Shown piece by piece: positions 35,383 to 44,233 of a DNA stretch of 64,000 nucleotides; the first letter of the stretch is position 1; each line of letters starts with the position of its first letter. The position numbers and the translations under genes are program-made. Below the pieces are notes generated by a model. It did not search any database, was not told the DNA's origin, and saw only the letters and a list, made by a program, of their open reading frames with translations. This stretch comes from Belnapia arida. Its GTDB lineage: Bacteria; Pseudomonadota; Alphaproteobacteria; Acetobacterales; Acetobacteraceae. The stretch lies in assembly GCF_016773205.1 (NCBI RefSeq), contig NZ_JAETWB010000003.1:1-64000 (forward strand), given 5' to 3'.

Positions 35383-36686
35383 GCGGCCGCCGCGAGCTGG
35401 CGGCGGAGCAGGTCGGCGGCCTGGGCGCGGGTGAGGTCGGGGCTGGCGGCCATGTTGGTCAGCAGCAGGACCAGGCGGTCGAGGTCGCTGCCGGCGGGAT
35501 CCTGGCGGAGGGCGGCAAGCGCCTCGCGCAGCGCCTCCTGCGGGAGGGGCGGGGTGGCGAGGCCGGCGGGGGCAAGGTCGATGGGGCGGCCGTCCACGGC
35601 GTCGATCGTGCCGTCGAGCAGCCGGCCGCGGAATTCCTGGAGGCCGGCCGCGAATTCGTCGGCGCTGGCGAAGCGGCCTGGCGTGTCGAGGGCGAGGCGG
35701 GCGGGCTCGGTTTCGCCCCGGGCGAGGGTGGCGAGGCGAGTGGCGGTAGCGAAGCGCTCGGTCGGGGCGAGGCCGGGCGTGAGGAAGGCCCGGGCGAAGA
35801 TCGGCGAGGCTTCGAGTGCCGAGAGGGCGACGGCGCCGTCGACCGGGCCGGGGGGGAAGAGGTTGGCGGTATAGGGGCGGTCGAGGATGCGCGCCTTCCA
35901 GCGCTCGAAATGCTCCCCGCCCTGGCCGATGGCCTGGAGGGCGCCGAGGCCGATGGCGGCGACGAGGCCGGCGGGGCCGCCGAGGCCGAGCAGGGCCGGG
36001 CTGGCGCGGAGCGCACCGAGCGTGTCGGCGATCAGGGCGGTGGCCGGGTTGGCGGGGCCGAGGGCGGCGCTGATGGTCGCCTCGGCGGCGCCGGTGGCGA
36101 CGGCGATGCTGGCGGGGGTGGGGGCGCGCAGGGCCTCCGCTGCGGCGTCGATCGTGGTGCGGGCGGCGCTCGCCGTGGCGGCGGCGCGCTGGGCGGCCTC
36201 GCTGCCGGGGGCCAGCTGCGCGGCAGCGGCGGCGGCATCGAGCACGCTGCGGGCGGTGGCGAGGGCCGTGCTCGCGGGGGTGTGGTCGGCGGCGGGCGTG
36301 GCGGCGCGGGCCTGCTCGGTCTGCCGGGTGGCGAAGTAGAAGCTGATGACGGCGCCGATGAAGCCGGTGAGCGCCTCGGCGCTGGCGAGGCCGAGCGGCT
36401 TCTGCAACCCGATCAGCAGGAAGCCGAAGATGATGATGAAGCAGGAGATCAGCGCGCGGATGGTGCCATCGGGCACCCCGCAGGGCAGCTCTGTCAGCCG
36501 GGCGAAGGCGGTGGGGCCGGCCTGTTGTGCCGCGACCTGGAGGCGGCGGGCCAGGGCCGAGAGCAGCCAGGCCATGCCGGTGATGAAGAGGGCCAGGGCG
36601 GCGATGACGAGGGCGACGGACCAGGCGGCCGGCGGAGCCTGGGTGGCGGCCTCGGAGAAGAAGGCGGCGTCGGGGGGTTGGGGCAT
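35379..36686 (-). CDS. Three-helix membrane protein of unknown function
   Basis: 435 aa. Membrane helices lie near residues 22-46 (WSVALVIAALALFITGMAWL), 76-98 (ALISCFIIIFGFLLIGL) and 105-122 (LTGFIGAVISFYFATRQ). The third resembles the glycine/phenylalanine pattern of three-helix holins, but that likeness is weak. An Ala-rich helical region (about 125-235) and a folded C-terminal domain without recognised motifs follow. Translation starts just after a perfect hairpin that contains the ribosome-binding site. It leads a unit with a lipoprotein and a lytic transglycosylase. Confidence 0.7.
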   Translation of the reverse strand: MPQPPDAAFFSEAATQAPPAAWSVALVIAALALFITGMAWLLSALARRLQVAAQQAGPTAFARLTELPCGVPDGTIRALISCFIIIFGFLLIGLQKPLGLASAEALTGFIGAVISFYFATRQTEQARAATPAADHTPASTALATARSVLDAAAAAAQLAPGSEAAQRAAATASAARTTIDAAAEALRAPTPASIAVATGAAEATISAALGPANPATALIADTLGALRASPALLGLGGPAGLVAAIGLGALQAIGQGGEHFERWKARILDRPYTANLFPPGPVDGAVALSALEASPIFARAFLTPGLAPTERFATATRLATLARGETEPARLALDTPGRFASADEFAAGLQEFRGRLLDGTIDAVDGRPIDLAPAGLATPPLPQEALREALAALRQDPAGSDLDRLVLLLTNMAASPDLTRAQAADLLRRQLAAAA

Positions 36687-36717
36687 CGTTCCCTCCTGCA
36701 GGGTGCAGGAGGGAACG
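36687..36717 (-). promoter_or_regulatory. Perfect 14-bp inverted repeat enclosing the ribosome-binding site
   Basis: CGTTCCCTCCTGCA (36687-36700) and TGCAGGAGGGAACG (36704-36717) are exact complements with a 3-base loop. On the minus strand the second arm carries AGGAGGG about six bases before the ATG at 36686, so folding would hide it. TAATAC (complement of 36717-36722) is a possible -10 box, which would place the transcript start inside the first arm. The repeat could then act as a DNA operator. Confidence 0.7.
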
Positions 36718-36752
36718 TATTAGCAACGAACGGTGCTGTAAAGCTTATTTTC

Positions 36753-37127
36753 CTAGGTAGCGGAGGGGCTGTTCTCCAGCATCGACTTCAGCCGGGCGAC
36801 ATCCGCCTCCGGGGCGGAGACGCGCAGCGTGGTCTGGCCGCCTTCATGGGTGATCTCGGCGCAGCGGCGATCGACCGGGCCCTCGCGCACCAGGGTCTCA
36901 AGGGCGAGCTTGGCGCTCTCCTGGCTCGGGAAGGGGACGGTGAAGCTGGCGAGGCCGGCAGCCTGGGAGGAGACGCGGCTAGGCATCATGTCCTCGGCCG
37001 GGACGGCGCGGGAACCGTGCTCGGCGGTGTGGCCGACCGGGTCGCTGGCGGGGAAGGTGTCCTCGACGGCGGCCTCGACATTGGCGTCGCGGGTCTTGTC
37101 GGGGCGGTCCTGGGTGTGGCTTGGCAT
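36753..37127 (-). CDS. Small hypothetical protein with a TFPASDPV motif
   Basis: 124 aa from the ATG at 37127. The N-terminal third is charged and contains VEAAVEDTFPASDPVG, a motif recurring in small uncharacterised proteobacterial proteins. The C-terminal half (ASFTVPFPSQESAKLALETL to LRVSAPEADVARLKSMLE) looks like a small alpha/beta ferredoxin-like fold. No signal peptide or catalytic motif is visible. It stands alone between the three-gene cassette and a dioxygenase gene; its function is unknown. Confidence 0.65.
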   Translation of the reverse strand: MPSHTQDRPDKTRDANVEAAVEDTFPASDPVGHTAEHGSRAVPAEDMMPSRVSSQAAGLASFTVPFPSQESAKLALETLVREGPVDRRCAEITHEGGQTTLRVSAPEADVARLKSMLENSPSAT

Positions 37128-37189
37128 CACGAGGGTCCTGATCCGTGGTTGGGATCGAAACGCCTGGGGATGGTTCAAGTTCGGGGTGG

Positions 37190-38251
37190 CTAAAGCCGTT
37201 CCTCCCGCCACAGCCCGAGCTTCTCCTGCGCGGCGCGGTCGGAATAGGCGAAGAGGGTGAGCGGCGTCCCGGCGCGGAGTTCGAGCGCGTGCCAGGAGGG
37301 GATGACGAGGAGGTCGCGCTCGGCCAGCGGGTGTTCCGCGCCCTCGATGCGGGCGGTGCCACGGCCTTCGACAACGACCATGACCGTGCCGTCGGTGCTG
37401 CGGCGGGGCCGCGTCTCGAAGCCGGCAGGAAGGTGGCGGACATGGGCGGCGATGGTCGGCATGACCGGTCCGCCATCGGCCGGGTTCACGAATTCCAGGG
37501 CGTGGCCGAGATGCGGGTCGGGCGCCTCCGCGGCGGCGAGGGCGAGGAGGCTCTCGCGCCATTCCGCGTAGGGGTAGTGGAAGAGCGGCTGGCGGGCGGG
37601 GCGGCGGTCGGCCGCAGTGCCGCGCAGCGGGCGGAGGTTGCGGCCGTAGCGGCGGGCGCTGTCGCCGGGGGGGACGGTCTCGGGGTGGCTGGCCTCGGGG
37701 AGGCGTTCGGCGAAGCTCGCCTCGTAGAAGCGGACGGTCGGGATATCGAGGCCGTCGAGCCAGATCATCGGGCTGTCGCTGGCATTGCCGTGGTCGTGCC
37801 ACTGCCAGTTCGGGGTCAGGACGAGGTCGAAGGGGCGCATCACCGCGCGCTCGCCATCCACCGCGGTGAAGGCGCCGTCGCCTTCCATGACGAAGCGCAG
37901 CGCGCACTGGGCGTGGCGGTGGCAGGGGGCGACCTCGCCGGGGAGGATCAGTTGCAGGCCGGCATAGAGGCTCGGCACGATGGCGGAGGTGCCGGGGAGG
38001 CCGGGATTCTCCAGGATGAGGACGCGGCGCTCGGCCTGCTCGGCGCTGATGAGGTCGCCGGCGCGGAGCAGGTAGTCCCGCGCCGGGGCGTAGGGCCAGT
38101 GGTGCGGCTTGGCGGCGGAGCGGGGGGTAGGGGTGACGAGCGCGGAGAGGACCTCCCAGAGCGGATAGAGGCTTTGCGGGCGCATCTCGGCGTAGAGGGC
38201 TTCGAGTTGTGCCTGCTGGTCGTTGGGGCGGGGTGCGGCGGTGCCGTCCAT
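37190..38251 (-). CDS. Gentisate 1,2-dioxygenase-like bicupin
   Basis: 353 aa from the ATG at 38251, with GGGAGGACC upstream. LWEVLSALVTPTPRSAAKPHHWPY and the first cupin motif PGEVAPCHRHAQCALRFVMEG (about residues 105-125) match gentisate dioxygenases, with LTPNWQWHDHGN giving the third iron ligand. A second cupin lies near residues 270-340. The enzyme opens the gentisate ring to maleylpyruvate. No isomerase or hydrolase of the pathway is adjacent, so salicylate-type substrates remain possible. Confidence 0.85.
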   Translation of the reverse strand: MDGTAAPRPNDQQAQLEALYAEMRPQSLYPLWEVLSALVTPTPRSAAKPHHWPYAPARDYLLRAGDLISAEQAERRVLILENPGLPGTSAIVPSLYAGLQLILPGEVAPCHRHAQCALRFVMEGDGAFTAVDGERAVMRPFDLVLTPNWQWHDHGNASDSPMIWLDGLDIPTVRFYEASFAERLPEASHPETVPPGDSARRYGRNLRPLRGTAADRRPARQPLFHYPYAEWRESLLALAAAEAPDPHLGHALEFVNPADGGPVMPTIAAHVRHLPAGFETRPRRSTDGTVMVVVEGRGTARIEGAEHPLAERDLLVIPSWHALELRAGTPLTLFAYSDRAAQEKLGLWREERL

Positions 38252-38367
38252 GCTCTGGTCCTCCCTGGGCCGGTGACGATAGGCCAGCGGGGTGTGATGC
38301 GGGAGGGTGTTGCGTCGCACCCGCTTCCGGTGCAGCAACCGCTGCCGCTTGGCGCAAGGAGACGACC

Positions 38368-39495
38368 ATGGAGCCCATCGCCTGCCCCTTCGGCCGCATC
38401 GCCCTGGTATTGCAGGGCGGCGGTGCGCTCGGCTCCTACCAGGCCGGGGTCTACCAGGCGCTGCATGAAGCAGGGCTGGAGCCGGATTGGCTGGCCGGCG
38501 TCTCGATCGGGGCGATCAACGCGGCGATCATCGCGGGGAACCGCCGGGAGGACCGGCTGGAGCGGCTGCGCGCCTTCTGGCAGCGGGTGACGGAACGGCC
38601 GGTCTGGCCCTTCGCGCCGGATGGCGACATGCTGCGCCGGGCGCGGAACGGGACGAGCGCCTTCGAGACGCTGCTGTTCGGGACCCCGGGCTTCTTTGCG
38701 CCGAACAGCGTCAATCCCTGGTTCGCGCCACGCGGGGGGAGCGGGGCGACGGCCTTCTACGACACGGCGCCGCTGCGGCAGACGCTGGCGGATCTGGTCA
38801 ACTGGGAATTGCTGGCGGCGCCGGGCGGGCATCCGCGGCTGGCGGTCGGCGCAGTCAACGTGGCGACGGGGAATTTCCGCTATTTCGACAGCGCGCAGCA
38901 GCACCTAGCGCCGGAGCATGTCATGGCCTCGGGCGCGCTGCCGCCGGGGCTGCCGATGGTGAAGGTGGATGGCGCCTACTACTGGGATGGCGGGCTCGTC
39001 TCCAACACGCCGCTGCAATACCTGCTGGAAGACGAGATCGACAGCCGGGATGCGCTGGTCTTCCAGGTCGACCTGTTCCCGGCGCGCGGCGCGCTGCCGC
39101 GCGACATGGAGGAGGTGCTGGGGCGGGAGAAAGACATCCGCTACTCCTCGCGGACGCGGATGAACACGGATGCCTTCCGCACCCGGCGCGAGTGGCAAGT
39201 GCGGTTGCGGCAGATCCTCGCCAAGGTGCCGGAGGAGGCGCTGAGCGAGGAGGAGCGCCGGCTGCGCGAGAGCCTGGCGCAGCTGCCGCGGCTGGCGATC
39301 CTGCAGATGGTCTATCAGGCGCGGGCCTATGAGGGGCAGTCGAAGGACTACGAGTTCGGCCCGGACACGATGCGCGAGCATTGGGCGAGCGGCTACGAGG
39401 ACACGGTGCGGACGCTGCAGCGGCGCGACTGGCTGGAACTGCCGTCGGAAGTGCCGGGAATCGTGACGCACGACCTACACCGCGAGAGTGAATAG
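38368..39495 (+). CDS. Patatin-like phospholipase with DUF3734 tail
   Basis: 375 aa from the ATG at 38368, with AAGGAG six bases upstream. ALVLQGGGALGSYQAGV is the oxyanion-hole loop, GVSIG the nucleophile elbow (GXSXG) and YYWDGGLVSNTP the catalytic Asp, so the Ser-Asp dyad is complete. The C-terminal region from about residue 270 (RREWQVRLRQIL to YEDTVRTLQRRDWL) matches the DUF3734 tail of this subgroup. It is probably a cytoplasmic or membrane-associated acyl hydrolase. Confidence 0.88.
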   Translation: MEPIACPFGRIALVLQGGGALGSYQAGVYQALHEAGLEPDWLAGVSIGAINAAIIAGNRREDRLERLRAFWQRVTERPVWPFAPDGDMLRRARNGTSAFETLLFGTPGFFAPNSVNPWFAPRGGSGATAFYDTAPLRQTLADLVNWELLAAPGGHPRLAVGAVNVATGNFRYFDSAQQHLAPEHVMASGALPPGLPMVKVDGAYYWDGGLVSNTPLQYLLEDEIDSRDALVFQVDLFPARGALPRDMEEVLGREKDIRYSSRTRMNTDAFRTRREWQVRLRQILAKVPEEALSEEERRLRESLAQLPRLAILQMVYQARAYEGQSKDYEFGPDTMREHWASGYEDTVRTLQRRDWLELPSEVPGIVTHDLHRESE

Positions 39496-39576
39496 GACAT
39501 GATCGCGCCAGCGTGACCGCTGGCGGGGGCGTCGCTCCCGCTATCCTCCCGAAGGGTTGTGTTACGGGAGGAAACA

Positions 39577-40530
39577 ATGCTGAAACAATTCGGCAAGGCG
39601 GTCCTGGCGGCGGCGATGCTGGCGCCGCTCGCGGCCTCCGGGCAGCAGTCGGCGGGCAACTGGTATCCCTCGCGCTACGGGGCGGATGACCAGATCGGCG
39701 CGATGAACCTGCTGACGCCGCAGAAGGTGCTGGAGGCGGCGCGGCTGGTGCAGCGCGGGCAGGTCTACCGGCTCGGCGTGCCGGTGGGGCGGGAGACGCC
39801 GGCCTTCCCGCCGCGCAGCGCGGCCGTCACGGTGATGATGCCGGACCAGTTCGAGGGAGCGACGGTGCCGTCGGAGAACCGCATGTCCTATGCGGACGAC
39901 ATGTTCACCGGCTGGCTCGGCGTCGGCAGCCAGATCGACAGCTTCGCCCATCTCGGCATCGACAACGTCTTCTACAACGGCAACCACGCACGCGACTTCA
40001 TGCGCACGACCGGGGTGACGCGGCTCGGCATCGAAGGCATCCCGCCGATGGTGACGCGCGGCGTGCTGGTCGACATGACGAAGGCACGCGGCAAGCCGAT
40101 GCTGGAGGAGGGCGAGATCGTCACCGCCGACGACCTGCGCGCGGCGATGCGCGACCAGGGCGTCGAGGTTCGGCAAGGCGATGTCATCCTCATCCATACC
40201 GGCTGGGTGGAGCTGCTGGAGCGGGACCCGGCGCGGTTCGGCAAGGGCGAGCCGGGGATCGACAACGGCGCGGCGGAGTACCTCGCCTCACTCGGCGTCG
40301 TTGCGGTGGGGGCGGATACCTGGGGGGTGGAGGCGGTGCCCTTCAAGAACCCGAACCGGGTCTGGGAAGGGCACCAGACGCTGCTTGCGAAGAACGGCAT
40401 CCACATCCTCGAGGTGATGGACACGCGGGCGCTGGCGCGGGACGGGGCGAAGGAATTCCTGTTCGTGCTCGGCCAGCCGCTGCTGCGCGGGGCGGTGCAG
40501 GCGATCATCAACCCGATCGCCATCCGCTGA
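39577..40530 (+). CDS. Exported cyclase-family protein (kynurenine-formamidase fold)
   Basis: 317 aa from the ATG at 39577, with GGGAGG five bases upstream. A signal peptide (LAAAMLAPLAASGQ) precedes the Cyclase fold. In place of the canonical HXGTHXDXXXH metal motif it has GVGSQIDSFAH, so two histidines are Gly and Gln while Asp and the last His remain, as in a known subgroup. GDVILIHTGW and VGADTWGVEA are also typical. It is likely a periplasmic metal-dependent hydrolase with unknown substrate. Confidence 0.82.
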   Translation: MLKQFGKAVLAAAMLAPLAASGQQSAGNWYPSRYGADDQIGAMNLLTPQKVLEAARLVQRGQVYRLGVPVGRETPAFPPRSAAVTVMMPDQFEGATVPSENRMSYADDMFTGWLGVGSQIDSFAHLGIDNVFYNGNHARDFMRTTGVTRLGIEGIPPMVTRGVLVDMTKARGKPMLEEGEIVTADDLRAAMRDQGVEVRQGDVILIHTGWVELLERDPARFGKGEPGIDNGAAEYLASLGVVAVGADTWGVEAVPFKNPNRVWEGHQTLLAKNGIHILEVMDTRALARDGAKEFLFVLGQPLLRGAVQAIINPIAIR

Positions 40531-40534
40531 GGCG

Positions 40535-41134
40535 CTACCCCGCCCGTCGCGCCCGCCGGATGCGCAGGCCGACGACGAGGAGGATCAGCGCCGTCAGGGC
40601 GAGGCCGGCGGTGCCGGCCCAGTCCTCGATCAGGTGGAACTGGTCCTCGAGCAGGTAGCCGGCGGTGGCCAGCCCGCCGGTCCAGATCGAGGTGCCGAGG
40701 GCGCTGAAGCCGTAGAAGACCGGGCGCGGCAGGGCGACGAGGCCGGCCGGGACGGAGATGCCGGTGCGGAGTCCGGGCATCATCCGCGCCAGGCAGACGG
40801 CTGCGGCGCCGTTGCGGCGGAGCGCGGCCTCGGCGCGGTCGAGGGTCTCGGGGGTGAGGCCGACATAGCGGCCGAAGCGGTCGGCGAGGCGGCGGATGCG
40901 GGCGGCGCCGAAGGCCCGCGCCGCCTCGTACCAGAAGGCGTTGCCGGCGAGCGAGCCGGCGATGCCGGCGGCGATCACCCCCTCGATCGAGAGCTGGCCG
41001 CGGGCGGCGGCGAAGCCGGCGAGCGGCATGATCACCTCCGACGGGATCGGCGGGAACAGGTTCTCGGCAACCATCAGCAGGAAGACGCCGGTGAGGCCGG
41101 CCGAGACGACGAGGTCGGAGGCCCAGGCGATCAT
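40535..41134 (-). CDS. DedA-family membrane protein
   Basis: 199 aa from the ATG at 41134, overlapping the stop of the upstream glycosyltransferase (ATGA). VAENLFPPIPSEVIMPLAGFAA is the conserved DedA/SNARE-associated motif with its Glu and Pro residues, and AVCLARMMPGLRTGISVPAGL the later Arg-containing block. Members help recycle undecaprenyl phosphate or other lipids across the membrane. Pairing with an ArnT-like lipid-linked sugar transferase fits a lipid-carrier role. Confidence 0.88.
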   Translation of the reverse strand: MIAWASDLVVSAGLTGVFLLMVAENLFPPIPSEVIMPLAGFAAARGQLSIEGVIAAGIAGSLAGNAFWYEAARAFGAARIRRLADRFGRYVGLTPETLDRAEAALRRNGAAAVCLARMMPGLRTGISVPAGLVALPRPVFYGFSALGTSIWTGGLATAGYLLEDQFHLIEDWAGTAGLALTALILLVVGLRIRRARRAG

Positions 41135-42819
41135 GCCGGCAGCCTGTAGAGCAGCAGCGTCACCCATCGGCCGCGGGAGTAGTTGAAGCCGGTGACGCTG
41201 GCGACCTCCTGCGGTGCCAGGGCGAGGGCCGTGGCCCGCCTACGGAAATCGGCCTCGGCGCGGTCGCCGACGGCAACGACACGGCCGGGGCCGGCGGCGA
41301 GGAAATCGGCGGCCTCCGTGCCGGTGCGGAGGAAGCGCGCCTCCTGGCCGAGGGCGAAAAGCACCGAGGGCTCGGAATGCCCGGTGATGCCGAAGCGGTC
41401 GGCGGGCAGGCCGGGCGCGCGGGCCTCCACCGCCTCGGCGAGGCGGGGGGCGATCCAGAGCGGGGCGAGGTGGGGGGCGATGCCTTCCAGCACCGCGGCA
41501 TAGAGCGGCACGGCGAGCAGGGCGCCGAGCAGCCCGGCGCGGCCCCAGGCACGGAGCCGGGCGGCACGCAGCAGCAGGTAGGCGAGGGCGCCGGCGGCCG
41601 GGATGGCCAGCAGGCCGGCGGGAAGGATGCGGCGCTCCAGATACCAGGGCGCGGCCAGGGCGGCGGCGGCGAGTGCCGTGGCGACGAGGACGAGGCCTGC
41701 GATGCCGGTCCAACGCCACCAGCGGCCGGGCGGGTTGCGCATCGGATTGATCGCCCAGGCGGCGCCGAGCAGCATCAGCGCGGGGTAGAGCGGCAGGGTG
41801 TAGTGCGGCAGCTTGGTCTGCACCGCCTCGAAGACCAGCCAGGAAGGGACGACCCAGGCGAGCAGGAAGCGGGTCGGCGGGTTCAGCCGGTCACGCCAGG
41901 CATTGGGCAGGGCGGCGAGCACGATCCAGGCGCCGGGGAAGGCGGCGATGGCGAAGGTCAGCAGGTAGTAGCCGGGCGGGCCCCAATGCTTCTCCTCGCC
42001 GGAGCCGATCTTGGAGAGCATGTCGCCACCGACCGCCTGCTGGAAGAAGCGGCCCTCCGTCGCCAGGCCGATGGCGATGAACCACGGCGCGGCGGCGGCG
42101 ATCATCAGGGGGATGCCCCAGGCAGGGCGCAGTGCTCGGAGCCAGGGGGCCTCGCGGTCGCTTGCGGCGAGGGTGATGCCGGCGAGCAGCGGGACCATCG
42201 GCCCGATCGGGCCCTTCAGCAGGACGCCGAGGCCGAGCAGCAGCCAGAACCCTGCCGCCTGCCGGGCGGTGAAGGCGTCGGGGCGGAGATAGGCCTGGCC
42301 GAACAGCCCCATGGCGCCGACGATGGCGGCCAGCAGGGCGGCATCGGTCTTGGCGATATGGGTCTCGGCTACCAGCACCAGGGAGGAGGCGAGCATGGCG
42401 GAGCCGAGCAGCGCCGCCCGCCTGCCGACCAGGGCGCGGCCCCAGTGGAAGGTCGCCAGCACGGCGAGCAGGGCGCCGGCGAGGCTCGGCAGGCGATAGG
42501 GCCAGATCATGTCCCGCGTGCCGAGATGCGTGGCCTCCATCAGGTGCACCGAGGCGGCCTGCAGCCAGTGGATACCAGCGGGCTTCTTATTCCGCTCCTC
42601 CTCGCCGAATCGGATGCGGACATAGTCGCCGCTCTCGACCATCTGCCGGCTGGCCTGGGCGAAGCGCGCCTCGTCGCGGTCCGTCGCCGGCAGGGTGAAG
42701 AAGCCGGGCAGCCAGAGCAGCAGGCAAAGCAGGACCAAAAAGAGCTTCGGCCGGCGTTGCAGCGCATCGGGCAGGAGGCCGAGCGACGGGTCCGGGCTGG
42801 AGAGGGCCGAGAGATGCAT
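41131..42819 (-). CDS. ArnT-like glycosyltransferase family 39 protein
   Basis: 562 aa from the ATG at 42819. About twelve membrane helices. LPATDRDEARFAQASRQMVE is the first periplasmic loop with the catalytic acidic pair of GT39/GT83 enzymes, and RIRFGEEERNKKPAGIHWLQ follows as in ArnT. It would transfer a sugar from an undecaprenyl carrier to lipid A or another acceptor in the periplasm. Donor and acceptor are not readable. dedA is translationally coupled downstream. Confidence 0.87.
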   Translation of the reverse strand: MHLSALSSPDPSLGLLPDALQRRPKLFLVLLCLLLWLPGFFTLPATDRDEARFAQASRQMVESGDYVRIRFGEEERNKKPAGIHWLQAASVHLMEATHLGTRDMIWPYRLPSLAGALLAVLATFHWGRALVGRRAALLGSAMLASSLVLVAETHIAKTDAALLAAIVGAMGLFGQAYLRPDAFTARQAAGFWLLLGLGVLLKGPIGPMVPLLAGITLAASDREAPWLRALRPAWGIPLMIAAAAPWFIAIGLATEGRFFQQAVGGDMLSKIGSGEEKHWGPPGYYLLTFAIAAFPGAWIVLAALPNAWRDRLNPPTRFLLAWVVPSWLVFEAVQTKLPHYTLPLYPALMLLGAAWAINPMRNPPGRWWRWTGIAGLVLVATALAAAALAAPWYLERRILPAGLLAIPAAGALAYLLLRAARLRAWGRAGLLGALLAVPLYAAVLEGIAPHLAPLWIAPRLAEAVEARAPGLPADRFGITGHSEPSVLFALGQEARFLRTGTEAADFLAAGPGRVVAVGDRAEADFRRRATALALAPQEVASVTGFNYSRGRWVTLLLYRLPA

Positions 42820-42867
42820 GGCGCGCGGACTAGCATGGGGCGGGGTCGGGGGCCATAAACCGCTGCC

Positions 42868-44112
42868 ATGTCCTCCCATCTCGGTTCCCCGACCCGCCGT
42901 GCCGCCCTTGCCCTGCTGGAGGCGGTGATGACCCGCCACCGCCCGCTGGAGGAGGCGCTCGATGCGCTGCCGAAGGGCATCGCGCCGCGCGACAAGGCGG
43001 CGGCGCACCGGATCGCGGGGGCGGTGCTGCGGCGGGCGGGGAGCCTCGATGCGGTGCTGGAGCCCTTCCTGCGGCGGGAGCCGCCCTCCGAGGTGCGGCA
43101 GGCGCTGCGCATGGGAGCGGCGGAGCTGCTGCTGCTCGGGACGCCGGCGCATGCGGCCGTCGCCAGCTGCGTGACGCTGGTGCCGAAGCCTTTCACCGGC
43201 CTCGCCAATGCGGTGCTGCGGCGGGTGGCGGAGGCGGGGGCGGCGGCGCTGGAGGGGCTGGATGCGGAGCGGCTGGATACGCCGCCCTGGCTGTGGTCGG
43301 CCTGGCATGCGGCCTATGGGCCCGGGGTGCGGGCGATCGCCGCGGCGCATCGGGAGGAGGCGCCGCTCGACCTGTCGCTGGCGCCGGGCACCGCCGCGCC
43401 GGAGGGGGGCGAGCAGTTGCCGACGGGGAGCTGGCGCTATCCGCCGGGGACGCGGGTGGCGGAGATGCCGGGTTTCACCGAGGGCGGGTTCTGGGTGCAG
43501 GACGCCGCCGCGGCCCTGCCGGCGCGGATGCTCGGGGTGCGGGCAGGGGAGCGGGTGCTCGACCTCTGCGCGGCGCCGGGGGGGAAGACGGCGCAGCTGG
43601 TCGCCGCCGGCGGGCAGGTGGTGGCGGTGGAGCGCGAGCCGCGGCGGGCGATGCGGCTGCGCGAGAACCTGGCGCGGCTCAGGCTGGAGGCGGAGGTCGT
43701 CGAGGCGGATGCGGTGCAGTGGGATGCGGGCGGGGCGGTCTTCGACGCGGTTCTGCTCGATGCGCCCTGCACGGCGACCGGGACCATCCGCCGGCACCCG
43801 GACGTGCCCTATCTGAAGCGGGCGCGGGATGTGCCGGCGATGGCGGAGGTGCAGCGGGCGCTGCTCGCCGCGGCGGCGCGCCGGGTGGCGCCGGGCGGGC
43901 GGCTGGTCTTCGCCACCTGCTCCCTGCAGCCGGAGGAAGGGGAGGGGCATGCGGCGCCGGAGGGGTTCGTCGCCGACCCGGTGCGGCCGGAGGAGGTGCC
44001 GGGGCTGGAGGCGGCGGTGACGGGTGCGGGGACGCTGCGGACGCGGCCGGATCTGTGGGCGGAGCGGGGCGGCATGGATGGGTTCTTCATGGCGCGGTGG
44101 CGGCGCGGTTGA
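42868..44112 (+). CDS. rsmB: RsmB-family rRNA cytosine-C5 methyltransferase
   Basis: 414 aa. The N-terminal NusB-like RNA-binding domain (residues about 1-125) is followed by the SAM domain. VLDLCAAPGGKTAQL binds SAM, LLDAPCTATGTIRRHPD holds the general catalytic Cys-Pro motif IV, and FATCSLQPEEGE the nucleophilic motif VI. It modifies C967-type cytosine in 16S rRNA. It heads rsmB-rpe-heparinase, a common alphaproteobacterial order. Confidence 0.9.
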   Translation: MSSHLGSPTRRAALALLEAVMTRHRPLEEALDALPKGIAPRDKAAAHRIAGAVLRRAGSLDAVLEPFLRREPPSEVRQALRMGAAELLLLGTPAHAAVASCVTLVPKPFTGLANAVLRRVAEAGAAALEGLDAERLDTPPWLWSAWHAAYGPGVRAIAAAHREEAPLDLSLAPGTAAPEGGEQLPTGSWRYPPGTRVAEMPGFTEGGFWVQDAAAALPARMLGVRAGERVLDLCAAPGGKTAQLVAAGGQVVAVEREPRRAMRLRENLARLRLEAEVVEADAVQWDAGGAVFDAVLLDAPCTATGTIRRHPDVPYLKRARDVPAMAEVQRALLAAAARRVAPGGRLVFATCSLQPEEGEGHAAPEGFVADPVRPEEVPGLEAAVTGAGTLRTRPDLWAERGGMDGFFMARWRRG

Positions 44113-44233
44113 AGCTCTGGCGCGATAAATGGATGATTGGAGCAACTCTTGGGGGATTCAACCGTCGCGCCCTGGAATCCTCCGTCGGACGGCGCCTTGC
44201 CCCCGCCCTCCCGCCGCCGCTAGAACCGCCGGG

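Noticed and set aside
36713-36731. LexA-type site (GAAC ... GAAC) upstream of the three-gene cassette
   Set aside because: The two GAAC words are 11 bases apart, whereas the alphaproteobacterial SOS box needs 7, so SOS control is not supported.
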